Shown: in pieces, positions 49,814 to 59,490 of the stretch
How positions within the stretch are numbered: position 1 is the first letter of the stretch
Layout of the letters: each line of letters opens with the position of its first letter
NCBI GenBank assembly: GCA_905221145.1
Contig: CAJNCA010000006.1
Coordinates: forward strand, 35,602-99,601
Origin: a bacterium
GTDB taxonomy: Bacteria > Bacillota > Bacilli > Lactobacillales > Streptococcaceae
Reading direction: 5' to 3'
Length of the DNA stretch: 64,000 nucleotides
Program-made: the position numbers and the translations under genes
Notes under the pieces: model-generated
What the model saw: the letters and a program-made list of their open reading frames with translations, nothing else
Told to the model about the DNA's origin: nothing
Database searches by the model: none

Positions 49814-50467
49814 TTATAGTTCAACAATCTTACCTGTTTCAAAGTAAACAACCCATTCACAGATATTTTTGGCATAGTCTCCAATCCGTTCCAAGAAGGC
49901 AATCACTTGGAAATAATCACGACCTGTAACAATGGCATCAGGATTTTTCTTGATTTCTTCTGTAGCCAAGTCACGAATGCTATCAAAATAATGATTGATT
50001 TTTTCGTCCATGGCTGCTACTTCATAGGCCTGGTCTACTGACGCATTGAGATAGAGGTCAAGGGCTGCTTCGACGAAGTTCTTGACATCGCGGCCCATTC
50101 TCTTGATTTCTTCTTCAACAGCTAGGATGCGTTGTTCTCCCTTCATCCGAATAGTTGCTTTTGCGATTGACACCGCATGGTCACCCATACGTTCCAAGTC
50201 AGACACGGCCTTCAAGACTGTCAAAACGGTACGCAAGTCCTGAGAAACCGGTTGTTGGAGGGCAATCATTTCAAATGATTTCTTCTCCAATTTCACTTCG
50301 TATTCATTTACTTCTGCATCGTCTTCGATGACTTCCTTAGCCAAATCACGGTCATGCGTAACAAAGGCACGCACTGTACGATTGATTTGGGATAGCACTT
50401 CTTGTCCCATAGCGTAGAACTGGTTATGCAATTTCTCTAAATCTTCTTCAAATTGAGAACGTAACAT
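49814..50467 (-). CDS. phoU: Phosphate transport system regulator PhoU
   Basis: The 217-residue PhoU has two three-helix bundle repeats with metal-binding E/DxxxD motifs (ERMGDHAVSIA at about 90 and ERIGDYAKNIC near 195). It is a negative regulator that couples Pst activity to phosphate signalling. I chose ATG 50467 (MLRSQFEED), seven bases from AAGGAG, rather than the ATG one codon before. Confidence 0.95.
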   Translation of the reverse strand: MLRSQFEEDLEKLHNQFYAMGQEVLSQINRTVRAFVTHDRDLAKEVIEDDAEVNEYEVKLEKKSFEMIALQQPVSQDLRTVLTVLKAVSDLERMGDHAVSIAKATIRMKGEQRILAVEEEIKRMGRDVKNFVEAALDLYLNASVDQAYEVAAMDEKINHYFDSIRDLATEEIKKNPDAIVTGRDYFQVIAFLERIGDYAKNICEWVVYFETGKIVEL

Positions 50468-50478
50468 CATTTATCTCC

Positions 50479-51237
50479 TTATCCAAATTTTCCTGAAATA
50501 TAATCTTCTGTTTCCTTGTGTTGTGGGTTGAGGAACATCTTCTTGGTATCGTTAAACTCAATCAAATCCCCATCAAGGAAAAATCCTGTCTTGTCAGAGA
50601 TACGAGAGGCTTGTTGCATGGAACGCGTAACCAAGAGCATGGTGTATTTATCTTTTAGCCCATACAAGGTTTCCTCAATCTTACCAGCAGAGATAGGATC
50701 CAAGGCTGAAGTCGGTTCATCCAAGAGAATGATTTTAGGACTGGTTGCCAAGACACGGGCAACACAGACACGTTGCTGTTGTCCACCTGAAAGCCCGATA
50801 GCTGAATCATGCAGGCGGTCCTTGACCTCATCCCAGATAGAAGCACGTTGCAAGGCTTTTTCCACCGCTTCATCCAGAACCTGTTTGTCCTTCACTCCAT
50901 TGATACGAAGCCCATAGACAACATTTTCGTAGATGGACATAGGGAAAGGATTCGGCTGTTGGAAGACCATTCCAATTTCCTTACGCAATTCAACTGTATC
51001 TGTACGCGGGCTGTAGATATTGTGGCCGTTGTAAACCACCGAACCAGTTGTGGTCACCTCTGGATTGAGATCCCCCATGCGGTTGATAGCTTTGAGGAGG
51101 GTTGATTTCCCTGATCCAGATGGGCCAATCAAGGCTGTAATTTCCTTAGGTTGGAAAGATAGGGAAACACTATTCAAGGCCTTCTTTTGATTGTAGTAAA
51201 CGGACAGGTCTGACACCTGTAAAATCACTTCTGTCAT
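50479..51237 (-). CDS. pstB: Phosphate ABC transporter ATPase PstB (variant H-loop)
   Basis: The 252-residue ATPase has Walker [11 protein letters not shown]-loop QQPNPFP, signature LSGGQQQR and Walker [13 protein letters not shown]. Its switch region reads [12 protein letters not shown], with arginine where the histidine is expected. The paralogue next to it keeps THSMQQ. The DNA codon is CGT, so this is not a reading error in translation. It is 12 bases after the second pstB gene. Confidence 0.93.
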   Translation of the reverse strand: MTEVILQVSDLSVYYNQKKALNSVSLSFQPKEITALIGPSGSGKSTLLKAINRMGDLNPEVTTTGSVVYNGHNIYSPRTDTVELRKEIGMVFQQPNPFPMSIYENVVYGLRINGVKDKQVLDEAVEKALQRASIWDEVKDRLHDSAIGLSGGQQQRVCVARVLATSPKIILLDEPTSALDPISAGKIEETLYGLKDKYTMLLVTRSMQQASRISDKTGFFLDGDLIEFNDTKKMFLNPQHKETEDYISGKFG

Positions 51238-51249
51238 ACTGTTTCCTTT

Positions 51250-52053
51250 CTATCCAAAGTGGCCTGTTACGTAGTCATTGGTTGACTGTAGTTTGGCATT
51301 TTGGAAAATATTAGACGTCTTATCATACTCAATCAAGTCACCCAAGTAGAAAAATCCTGTGTAGTCACTAGCACGCGCAGCCTGCTGCATACTGTGGGTC
51401 ACGATGATGATGGTAAAGTCCTTCTTCAATTCCAGCATGGTTTCTTCAAGCTGAGCTGTCGCAATCGGGTCTAAGGCTGACGCTGGCTCATCCATCAAGA
51501 GGATATCTGGTTTAACAGAGATAGCACGAGCGATACAGAGACGTTGCTGCTGACCACCTGATAAAGTCAAGGCCGACTTGTGCAAATCGTCTTTGACCTG
51601 ATCCCAAAGGGCAGCCTGACGAAGAGAAGTTTCCACAATTTCATCCAAGACTTGCTTATCCTTAACTCCTGCACGTTCATGAGCAAAAGTGATATTGCGG
51701 TAGATAGACTTGGCAAATGGATTTGGTCGTTGGAAGACCATTCCAATGTGCTTACGCATCTCATAAACATTGATTTCTGGACGGTTAACATCAATTCCTT
51801 GGTAGAGGATTTGACCTGTTACCTTGGCAATATCAATGGTATCATTCATGCGATTGAGACTGCGCAGGTAGGTTGATTTTCCTGATCCAGATGGGCCAAT
51901 TAAGGCTGTGATCTTATTTTTTTCAAATTGCATATCGATGCCCTTGATGGATTCTTTTTTACCGTAGTAAACATGTAAATCCTTAGTAGAGAGGGCCACT
52001 TTCTCTTCAGGAAAGGTGATGATATGCTTTTCATCCCAATTATATTTTGACAT
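51250..52053 (-). CDS. pstB: Phosphate ABC transporter ATPase PstB (canonical)
   Basis: The 267-residue ATPase has Walker [10 protein letters not shown], signature [14 protein letters not shown], Walker B ILLMDEPASALD and an intact switch histidine in IVTHSMQQAARASD. It presumably forms a heterodimer with the adjacent variant PstB to drive PstCA. It lies ten bases after pstA. Confidence 0.95.
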   Translation of the reverse strand: MSKYNWDEKHIITFPEEKVALSTKDLHVYYGKKESIKGIDMQFEKNKITALIGPSGSGKSTYLRSLNRMNDTIDIAKVTGQILYQGIDVNRPEINVYEMRKHIGMVFQRPNPFAKSIYRNITFAHERAGVKDKQVLDEIVETSLRQAALWDQVKDDLHKSALTLSGGQQQRLCIARAISVKPDILLMDEPASALDPIATAQLEETMLELKKDFTIIIVTHSMQQAARASDYTGFFYLGDLIEYDKTSNIFQNAKLQSTNDYVTGHFG

Positions 52054-52063
52054 GGCTTCTCCT

Positions 52064-52948
52064 TTAGGCAGCGGTTAATTTCTTATGTAGGTAGCTTCCG
52101 AGTTTACGGGCTCCAAAGTTAAAGATGAGGATAAAGATGAGGAGCACGGCAGCAGAACCTGCTGATACGATGGTACCATCTGGAATGGTTCCTTCACTAT
52201 TGACTTTCCAGATGTGGACAGCCAAGGTTTCTGCTTGACGGAAGATAGAGATTGGGCTAGTCACACTGAGAATATTCCAGTTAGACCAGTCAAGGGCTGG
52301 AGCGGATTGTCCTGCTGTATAGATAAGAGCAGCTGCTTCACCAAAGATACGACCAGAGGCCAAGACAACCCCAGTCACAATACCTGGAAGGGCTTCTGGA
52401 ATGACCACATGGACCACAGTCTCCCAACGAGAAATCCCAAGGGCCAGACCAGCCTCACGTTGCGTATGGTGAACGTGTTTCAAACTGTCCTCAACATTAC
52501 GAGTCATCTGAGGCAGGTTAAAGACTGTCAAAGCCAAGGCTCCTGAGATGATTGAAAATCCATACTCAAACTGGACTACAAAGATCAAGTAACCAAAGAG
52601 ACCTACAACCACTGATGGCAGTGAGGACAAGATTTCAATACAGGTTCTGACAAAGTTGGTCACAGGACCTTTTTTGGCATATTCAGCTAGGAAAATCCCA
52701 GCCCCCATAGACAAGGGCACAGAAATAATCAAGGTAATGACCAAGAGGAAGAAGGAATTATAAAGCTGAATTCCAATCCCTCCACCTGCTTGGTAAGAAG
52801 ATGATTTGCCAGTCAAGAAAGACCAAGAGATGTGGGGCAAACCACGAACCAAGATATAGAGAATCAAGGATGCCAAGATGGCAACGATAATTCCTGCAAT
52901 CGAGTAGAGGACAGCTGTTGCAATTTTATCTAATTTCTTAGCGTGCAT
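52064..52948 (-). CDS. pstA: Phosphate ABC transporter permease PstA
   Basis: The 294-residue permease has about six helices and the EAA loop GLALGISRWETVVHVVIPEA (about residue 178). It overlaps pstC by 11 bases. It forms the phosphate channel with PstC. Confidence 0.95.
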   Translation of the reverse strand: MHAKKLDKIATAVLYSIAGIIVAILASLILYILVRGLPHISWSFLTGKSSSYQAGGGIGIQLYNSFFLLVITLIISVPLSMGAGIFLAEYAKKGPVTNFVRTCIEILSSLPSVVVGLFGYLIFVVQFEYGFSIISGALALTVFNLPQMTRNVEDSLKHVHHTQREAGLALGISRWETVVHVVIPEALPGIVTGVVLASGRIFGEAAALIYTAGQSAPALDWSNWNILSVTSPISIFRQAETLAVHIWKVNSEGTIPDGTIVSAGSAAVLLIFILIFNFGARKLGSYLHKKLTAA

Positions 52949-53855
52949 AGTTTTTCTTTCCTCTTTCTTTCGTAATCAATTTAATCACACTGTTGAAGGC
53001 CAAACTCATCAAAAGCAAGACTAAGGCCAGCGACCAGAGAACGTTGTTGTCAACTGTTCCCATAACGGTATTTCCTATACCCATGGTCAACACAGAGGTC
53101 AAGGTCGCAGCAGGTGTTGTTAGTGAAGTTGGGACAACGGCTGAGTTTCCGACCACCATCTGAATGGCCAAGGCCTCACCAAAGGCACGCGCCATCCCAA
53201 AGACCACTGCTGTGAAAATCCCTGAACGCGCCGCTTTCAAGGTCACGCGCCAGATGGTTTGCCAACGAGTGGCTCCCATGGCCAAACTAGCTTCGCGGTA
53301 GTGACGAGGCACCGCACGCAAGCTATCCGTTGTCATAAAGGTTACCGTCGGTAAAATCATGACAAAGAGAACGAAGATCCCTGACAAGATCCCAAAACCA
53401 GTTCCACCAAAGACACTACGGACAAAAGGAACTACGACCTGCAAACCAATAAATCCATACACAACTGAAGGAATCCCGACTAGCAATTCAATGGCTGGTT
53501 GCAAGATTCTAGCACCTTTTGGTGAGACCTCGGTCATAAAGACTGCCGCACCAATGGCAAAAGGAGTTGCGATAAGGGCTGATAGGATTGTGACAATAAA
53601 GGAACCCAAAATCATAGGAAGGGCACCAAATTGTTTACCTGAAGGATTCCAAGTTTGTCCAAAGAGGAAATCAAAGATATTGACCCCATTGACAAAGAAG
53701 GTCGACAAACCCTTTTGGGCTACAAAAATCAAAATCATAGCAACGATGATAACAATCAAAGACAGACAGGCAAAGGTCAAGCCTTTTCCTAGTTTCTCTA
53801 GACGAGAGTTCTTTGAGGGAGAAAGTAATTTTTTAGCTAATTCTTCTTGATTCAT
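52938..53855 (-). CDS. pstC: Phosphate ABC transporter permease PstC
   Basis: The 305-residue permease has about six helices and the EAA loop ASLAMGATRWQTIWRVTLKA (about residue 190). It overlaps pstS by one base (TAATG). It is the partner of PstA. Confidence 0.95.
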   Translation of the reverse strand: MNQEELAKKLLSPSKNSRLEKLGKGLTFACLSLIVIIVAMILIFVAQKGLSTFFVNGVNIFDFLFGQTWNPSGKQFGALPMILGSFIVTILSALIATPFAIGAAVFMTEVSPKGARILQPAIELLVGIPSVVYGFIGLQVVVPFVRSVFGGTGFGILSGIFVLFVMILPTVTFMTTDSLRAVPRHYREASLAMGATRWQTIWRVTLKAARSGIFTAVVFGMARAFGEALAIQMVVGNSAVVPTSLTTPAATLTSVLTMGIGNTVMGTVDNNVLWSLALVLLLMSLAFNSVIKLITKERGKKNYAR

Positions 53856-54733
53856 TAGTGACTCCCTTCTAGTGCTGTCACCGTTCCAACAGCGTCTTTT
53901 TCAACCTTCATTTCCTTGACAGAAATATAGCCCATTCCCTTAACGATTCCGCTTTGCGCTTCATCTGAGAGGACAAAGTTAAGAAATTCTGCCACTAATT
54001 CATTCGGATGACCTAGAGTATACATGTGTTCATAAGACCACAAAGGCCAGTTATTGGTTGTTACATTTTCTGCAATCGGCTCATAGCCGTTCAACTTCAT
54101 GCGTTTAACCGAGTCATCCACATAGGCAAAGGCTAGGTAAGAAATGGCTCCTGGTGTCTGGGAAACAATGTTTTTGACCATCCCATTTGAATCCTGTTCT
54201 TGACTCTGCACGGCAGATTGGCCATCCATGACAACACTATCAAAGGTTGCACGCGAACCAGAACTTGCTGCACGGTTGATAATCGAAATGGCTAGGTCCT
54301 TCCCACCGACCTCTTTCCAGTTGGTTACTTGGCCTGTGAAGATGCTACGGAGTTGTTCAGTTGTCAGATTTTCAACATCAACTTCCTTGTTTACAATCAC
54401 CGCTAAGCCCGCTACAGCTACCTTGTGGTCCACTAGAGCGGATGCGTTGATACCGTCTTTTTCCTCGGCAAATACGTCTGAATTTCCTACATCAACAGCT
54501 CCAGACTGAACCTGAGACAGACCTGTACCAGATCCTCCACCTTGGACGTTGACTGTTTTTCCAACGTGTAAAGAGCCGAATTCATCTGCTGCTGCTTCGA
54601 CCAAGGGTTGAAGAGCTGTTGAACCAACAGCTGTCATGGATTCTCCACGATCAATCCAGCTAGCACATCCCGCCAAAGAACCTGCCAGCAAAAGAGCCGT
54701 AAGGGATAGAGCGAGTTTTTTCCTTTTTTTCAC
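53855..54733 (-). CDS. pstS: Phosphate-binding lipoprotein PstS
   Basis: The 292-residue protein has a signal peptide with lipobox LAGC (cysteine about residue 23), then the phosphate-binding [30 protein letters not shown] and [13 protein letters not shown] motifs. It captures phosphate outside the cell. The start is GTG at 54733, seven bases after AAGGAG. It is the first gene of the pst operon; in pneumococcus this operon responds to the PnpRS two-component system. Confidence 0.95.
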   Translation of the reverse strand: MKKRKKLALSLTALLLAGSLAGCASWIDRGESMTAVGSTALQPLVEAAADEFGSLHVGKTVNVQGGGSGTGLSQVQSGAVDVGNSDVFAEEKDGINASALVDHKVAVAGLAVIVNKEVDVENLTTEQLRSIFTGQVTNWKEVGGKDLAISIINRAASSGSRATFDSVVMDGQSAVQSQEQDSNGMVKNIVSQTPGAISYLAFAYVDDSVKRMKLNGYEPIAENVTTNNWPLWSYEHMYTLGHPNELVAEFLNFVLSDEAQSGIVKGMGYISVKEMKVEKDAVGTVTALEGSH

Positions 54734-54954
54734 TGTTTTTCTCCTTGAAAATAATGGTGAATGCTGTGAATTTTTTCAACTATTTATTTATGTTTTTCTT
54801 TTTTTAAATCAGGAGTCTACTGAAGTTCTGAGATTGATTTTACTTGAAATTTGCTCAGTTACCGTTTCCACCAATTTTGACTTAAAATGAAAGACAATTT
54901 GAAAAAAATCCATACCTCCACTATAACATAGACAAGCTACTTTGACTAGCATTT

Positions 54955-56259
54955 TCACTTGAATCTGAGGCCTTTTGGAAAATAATTTTTCAAAACATTT
55001 CCAGTCACCTTTCCAAAGCCCAAACCATTGCCCTGAACCAAAACTTGGTACCAACCATTTGGCAGACTTTCCGCCAGCTGAACGGTTTCTCCAGCCGCAT
55101 ACTTTACAAACGCTTCTTGGTCAATTTCAACCGACTGCTTGACCTGACTCGGTTTCAAGGCTAAGCCAAGAGCGAAACTGGGCTCAAAGCGTTTCTTCTT
55201 AAAGGTACCCAGATGCAGGCCATTGCGAGCAATCTTGAGTTTCCCTAAATCTGGCAAAAGTTCTGGCAATAAATAAAGCTGATTTCCAAAAGTCTGCAAG
55301 ATACCCGGTAAATTAACCTTCAAGTGATTTTGGGCAAATTCCTGCCATAAGGCAACTTGCTCACGGCTGAGATTGCTCTTGCTTGCCTTAAATTTAGGGG
55401 CTGGATTTTCACCTTTAAACTGTAGATGGGCTACAAACTGGCCCTCTCCCTTAAAATGATGAGGGTACATCCGAGCTGTTTCTGGCAGGTCAATCCCAGC
55501 TACCATTCCATTGATATGTTCAACTGACAACAAGTCAAAATCATACTCTTCCAGTAGCCAATTGACTATTTCTTCATTTTCCTCAGGTGCCCAGGTACAA
55601 GTCGAATAAACCAGACGACCACCTTCAGCTAACATGGTCACCGCATCTGCCAGAATTTCTCTTTGTAAGCTAGCACATTGGCTCGGATAATCGAGACTCC
55701 AATAATCCATAGCGTCTGGTTGCTTACGGAACATTCCTTCACCAGAGCAAGGGGCATCAAGGACAATGAGGTCAAAATAACCTTTAAAGACCTTGGCCAA
55801 GCGGTCAGCAGATTCATTGGTCACTACGACATTTGTCGCTCCAAAGCGCTCCATGTTTTCAACCAAAATCTTAGCCCTTTTGCTTGAGATTTCGTTGGAA
55901 ACAAGGAGACCCTCTCCTGCTAGATAGGCTGCCAGTTGAGTTGATTTACCACCAGGCGCAGCAGCCAGATCCAAGACCTTCATTCCAGGACTGGGTTGGG
56001 CTACCTGAGCTACCATTTGAGCAGCGGGTTCTTGCGAATAAACTAAACCAGTAGCATGCTCAGGCGATTTTCCTGAAACCTTCCCATAATGTCCCCAAGG
56101 GGTTTGAGGAATAGGATCAGAAAATGAAGCTTGAGCTTCTTTTAAAGGATTGACCCGAAAAGCCGAAACCGCTTCCTCCTCAAAAGAGGCAAGAAAATCT
56201 CTTGCCTCATCTCCTAGTATCCCTTCATATTTTTCAACAAATCCTTCTGGAAATTGCAT
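54955..56259 (-). CDS. RNA m5C methyltransferase, NOL1/NOP2/sun (RsmF-like)
   Basis: The 434-residue protein has an N-terminal SAM-binding catalytic part (LDLAAAPGGKSTQLAAYL at about 95, the catalytic cysteines in LDAPCSGEGMFRKQP and YSTCTWAPEENE) and a C-terminal RNA-binding PUA-like extension (about 290-434). RsmF-type enzymes methylate cytosine in 16S rRNA. It starts immediately after the inositol-monophosphatase gene stop. The 220-base gap to pstS contains no clear gene. Confidence 0.93.
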   Translation of the reverse strand: MQFPEGFVEKYEGILGDEARDFLASFEEEAVSAFRVNPLKEAQASFSDPIPQTPWGHYGKVSGKSPEHATGLVYSQEPAAQMVAQVAQPSPGMKVLDLAAAPGGKSTQLAAYLAGEGLLVSNEISSKRAKILVENMERFGATNVVVTNESADRLAKVFKGYFDLIVLDAPCSGEGMFRKQPDAMDYWSLDYPSQCASLQREILADAVTMLAEGGRLVYSTCTWAPEENEEIVNWLLEEYDFDLLSVEHINGMVAGIDLPETARMYPHHFKGEGQFVAHLQFKGENPAPKFKASKSNLSREQVALWQEFAQNHLKVNLPGILQTFGNQLYLLPELLPDLGKLKIARNGLHLGTFKKKRFEPSFALGLALKPSQVKQSVEIDQEAFVKYAAGETVQLAESLPNGWYQVLVQGNGLGFGKVTGNVLKNYFPKGLRFK

Positions 56260-57033
56260 TTAAGTTCTTTTCCTTTCGTAAATATAGGACTGAATTTCCT
56301 CCTGCATCTCAAGAGGCACCATCATGACTGGCTGTCTGGTTTGAAAATCAAGAGCTTCACCAGAAAGAGTCACCACCCGATAGCCCAGACTTTCCCCTAA
56401 AATACTAGCCGCAGCATAATCCCATGGTTGCAGATAGGTAACATAGGTCAACAAACGCCCTGACAAAATCTTGGCAAAACTAATGGCCGCACTTCCATAG
56501 ACACGAACACCAAGAACCGCTCGGCTCAAATCAGCCAGCCCCCATTCATTGGTTTCCAGCATACCACTATTTCCTGCAATGAGAAAATCTCCAAGTGGTT
56601 TGGCTTTAAAGGGAGCTAGGGGTTTATCATTTCGACAAACCGGAAACTTACCACCACCGTGATAACAATCCCCCTTGACCACATCATAAATCAAACCAAA
56701 TTGCCCTTGACCATTCTCAAAATAAGCCATCATGACAGCAAAATCTTCCTGCTGGGCTACAAAATTATTGGTCCCATCAATCGGATCAATGACCCAAACC
56801 TTGCCCTCTTGAACTGAAGCTCGCAAACAGCCCTCTTCAGCACAAATCTTATCCTCAGGATAACGAGACAAAATCTCACTAACCAAGAATTCCTGAACTT
56901 CCTTGTCCAGTCGGGTCACCAAGTCTGTCGGAGAGGACTTGGTCTCAACACGTAAGTCTTCCTGCATGTGGTCAAGGATATACTGGCCTGCTTTCTTAAT
57001 TAGCTCTTTAGCAAATTCAAATTTACTTTCCAA
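56260..57033 (-). CDS. Inositol monophosphatase family protein
   Basis: The 257-residue protein has the IMPase metal motifs [18 protein letters not shown] (about residue 83) and the C-terminal [14 protein letters not shown]. Family members hydrolyse inositol phosphate, PAP or other phosphates; the substrate is uncertain. I chose TTG 57033 ([10 protein letters not shown]), which overlaps the UPF0223 gene by 11 bases and has GGAAAG upstream; the open frame extends further with no site. Confidence 0.88.
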   Translation of the reverse strand: MESKFEFAKELIKKAGQYILDHMQEDLRVETKSSPTDLVTRLDKEVQEFLVSEILSRYPEDKICAEEGCLRASVQEGKVWVIDPIDGTNNFVAQQEDFAVMMAYFENGQGQFGLIYDVVKGDCYHGGGKFPVCRNDKPLAPFKAKPLGDFLIAGNSGMLETNEWGLADLSRAVLGVRVYGSAAISFAKILSGRLLTYVTYLQPWDYAAASILGESLGYRVVTLSGEALDFQTRQPVMMVPLEMQEEIQSYIYERKRT

Positions 57034-57301
57034 GAGAAATCTTTCCTTCCCCTTTTTCCTTGGCCGCCTGAACCGCTCGATAAAGCGAATAGCCACTAAC
57101 CGTTTCAAATTCTCGTCCCAAACGTTTTTCTTCGCTCTTGCCTGGCACGACTGCTTTGAATCCCTTATAAGAATCCAGTAGCTTTTTAGCCTCTACCTTG
57201 CTTTCATAGGCAGCTTCAACATCATTAAAAAAAGAAAGCACTGAAGCAAGTTCTTCAGTGCTCCACGACAAATCTAGTGGGTAACTATACTGTTTGTTCA
57301 T
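57023..57301 (-). CDS. UPF0223 family protein
   Basis: This 92-residue helical protein ([18 protein letters not shown]) matches the UPF0223 family, which has no known biochemical function. It overlaps the spxA stop by one base (TAATG) and the next gene by 11 bases, so the three are tightly coupled. Confidence 0.87.
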   Translation of the reverse strand: MNKQYSYPLDLSWSTEELASVLSFFNDVEAAYESKVEAKKLLDSYKGFKAVVPGKSEEKRLGREFETVSGYSLYRAVQAAKEKGEGKISLGK

Positions 57302-57702
57302 TAACTAATACCAGCTCTCATTCTTGCTTCTTTTAGTTCTTGCTTACGATAACTACGAGGGAGAAAAGCACGAATCTCATCTTCATTAAAACCGATTTGC
57401 ATGCGCTTGGCATCGATAATAATTGGGCGACGCAAAAGACTAGGATACTGCTCAATCAAATGAAGCAATTCCGATACCGAAATACTTTCTACATCAATAT
57501 CTAATTTTTGAAAAATTTTTGAACGAGTTGAAATGATGTCATCAGTACCATTTTCGGTCAAGGAAAGAATGTGTTGCAATTCCTTTCTTGTTAAGGGACT
57601 GGTCATAATATTGTGCTCCTCGAAGGGCACCTTGTGTTTTTCTAACCAGGCCTTCGCCTTACGACATGAAGTACAGCTCGGTGATAGAAATAGTGTTATC
57701 AT
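57301..57702 (-). CDS. spxA: Spx-family transcriptional regulator
   Basis: This 133-residue ArsC-fold protein has the N-terminal redox switch CTSC (residues 10-13) and the [12 protein letters not shown]-polymerase-binding region near residue 88. Spx binds the RNA polymerase alpha subunit and reprograms transcription under oxidative stress. In pneumococcus an Spx homologue represses early competence genes. It heads a four-gene operon that ends with the RNA methyltransferase. Confidence 0.92.
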   Translation of the reverse strand: MITLFLSPSCTSCRKAKAWLEKHKVPFEEHNIMTSPLTRKELQHILSLTENGTDDIISTRSKIFQKLDIDVESISVSELLHLIEQYPSLLRRPIIIDAKRMQIGFNEDEIRAFLPRSYRKQELKEARMRAGIS

Positions 57703-57883
57703 GCTTTTCTCTTCTTATCTATACTTTGCTACTTCTATTATACAAAAAAATAAAGCGCTTGACTAGGGATTTTTAGAAAAAAAGCCTATTTTTTCAAGAA
57801 AAATAGACTGTTTGCGAACGATTGGCTCTGTTTGGATTTGATTAATTCATTCTTTTAGAGCTATATAGTGAAGTATGAGACAA

Positions 57884-57918
57884 ACAAAAAAGAACGCCAC
57901 AATCTTGCGACATTCTTT
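57884..57918 (-). terminator. Terminator of the SH3b lipoprotein gene
   Basis: Arms AAGAATGTCGCA and TGTGGCGTTCTT form a 12-base-pair stem with AGAT loop and Ts, 20 bases after the lipoprotein stop. Confidence 0.88.
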
Positions 57919-57936
57919 TGCTTTTAAATATATCTA

Positions 57937-59475
57937 CTAATCTCGGTAGTAATAATCTTCAGCTCTATCTGATTTCCCAAATTCTTCATAAAATAGGCGG
58001 TCTTTGGATGAATCTGACGCACCGTGAGGCGTTCCTGCTGGTATAAAGAGTACAGGCGTTGTTGCCCGAATTCCAATCTCAAATCGCTTTCCAACGGCTC
58101 CTTCCTGGTTCTTGGACAAAAAGATTCGTTCATATTTATTGACCAAGCCAGAATCGTGAATAATCAAGTTTTTAGGTTTTGAACCAGTTGTCGACCAACT
58201 ACCTGCTACTAGAGACATTTCATCCTTTTGAGGATGTTGAACATATGGATTTCCCACTACAGGTTCGCGACTTGAACTCTGACTTGTTTCCTGATCAGTA
58301 CTATTCTGAGAGCTTGTATTATCAAAAGTTGTTACGCCATCTGATTTTCTGTAGAAAAACTTATCTGTTGGAACAAATGGACTATTTGAGAAGGCTATCC
58401 GATCCTTACTGCTATCTGATCGGCCACCTTGAGGATGGCTCGGTGAATTAGCCGGATAAACAAGGACACCCTCTTCTGTTCTTCCAACAATCAAAACAGG
58501 TATATCAACGTTCTCAGATCCTATTTGCAAGCGATCTCCGTTACTCATACTACCATCTGGTTTGATAGTGATTTCTTCACCCGCAGCATTAACCCAGGTA
58601 TCTGCTATTAGATGCAGATTGCCATTCAAGATTTCCGGTTCCTTAAATGGCCGTCTCGTAGCTATCCTGTTGATAGGGTAATGATTTGTTTTAGGGTCAA
58701 TAATATCAGCTTGCAGTATAAAACCAGTTTTACCTTCTACATCAATTTGGTACCAAATATGGCCTCGATCTTTTCTCTCCCCAGCGACTGAATTGGAAGC
58801 AGTTATTCTCTGATCCTTGCTGAGTTCAGTAATCACTTCTGAATCATAGAGTGGTTCCTTACGTACCGCAGCCTTTTCAGCAGTGACTTTCAATTCCATA
58901 GGTTGCTCCAACTTGTAAAGATAAACTGTTGGTTTGTCTTCTTTTCCATCTGTCAAAATCAGATAGCCATTAGGATCCTTGTAGCCATAAAAAGTATAAG
59001 ACTGATCTTTATAGTCGGTTTCAATGCGGTCAATCTCTTCCTGAGATATAGACAGCGATACCTCAACTTCTGGTAAGACTGTTGTTTTAGAATAAGTCTT
59101 TCCAACGACATAAGTCTTGTCGAGCTCGTAATCGATGGTCGTGACCTTGGTGTCCCCAGCATACTTTTTGATCGTAAATTGACCTTTCATCATTCCACCA
59201 CGATCACGGCCATGCAACATCTCTTTCCCATCTCTCACAATAATGGCCTGACCATTATAGCCAAAATCGATTGTTCCAAACAAGGGCATCTCACCAGACA
59301 AATGCTCAATCGTTCCAAAAGAACGATACCACTCATCAAAATTGTCTTTTTCAAGAGAATTCGCAATATCAATCTGATCCATTACCTCTGAAGAAGTGTC
59401 TTCCTTCTTTCCACAAGCTCCTAAAAAAAGCAGGGCAACTAGGAAAACGATACTATATCGTAAATACTTTTTCAT
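57937..59475 (-). CDS. SH3b-containing lipoprotein with duplicated C-terminal modules
   Basis: The protein (512 residues from ATG 59475) has a signal peptide with lipobox LGAC (cysteine about 21). An N-terminal region of about 170 residues of unknown fold is followed by a bacterial SH3 domain (about 195-260, VRKEPLYDSEVITEL to GKTGFILQADI). Two related C-terminal modules follow, each ending in a motif with SDSSKDR, at about 345-355 and 490-497; they resemble the DUF6287-type modules of streptococcal lipoproteins. A Ser/Thr/Gln-rich linker separates them. SH3b domains usually bind cell wall, so it may act at the wall-membrane interface. A TTG three codons earlier is an alternative start. The next upstream gene encodes a membrane protein. 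Confidence 0.75.
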   Translation of the reverse strand: MKKYLRYSIVFLVALLFLGACGKKEDTSSEVMDQIDIANSLEKDNFDEWYRSFGTIEHLSGEMPLFGTIDFGYNGQAIIVRDGKEMLHGRDRGGMMKGQFTIKKYAGDTKVTTIDYELDKTYVVGKTYSKTTVLPEVEVSLSISQEEIDRIETDYKDQSYTFYGYKDPNGYLILTDGKEDKPTVYLYKLEQPMELKVTAEKAAVRKEPLYDSEVITELSKDQRITASNSVAGERKDRGHIWYQIDVEGKTGFILQADIIDPKTNHYPINRIATRRPFKEPEILNGNLHLIADTWVNAAGEEITIKPDGSMSNGDRLQIGSENVDIPVLIVGRTEEGVLVYPANSPSHPQGGRSDSSKDRIAFSNSPFVPTDKFFYRKSDGVTTFDNTSSQNSTDQETSQSSSREPVVGNPYVQHPQKDEMSLVAGSWSTTGSKPKNLIIHDSGLVNKYERIFLSKNQEGAVGKRFEIGIRATTPVLFIPAGTPHGASDSSKDRLFYEEFGKSDRAEDYYYRD

Positions 59476-59490
59476 CTTTTTCAAATCTTC

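Noticed and set aside
54809..55054. ORF of 81 residues before pstS on the minus strand, with an internal ATG after GGAGGT giving 34 residues
   Set aside because: Its first part overlaps the end of the RNA methyltransferase gene in another frame, the GGAGG is too close to the internal ATG to work, and the product has no recognisable features.
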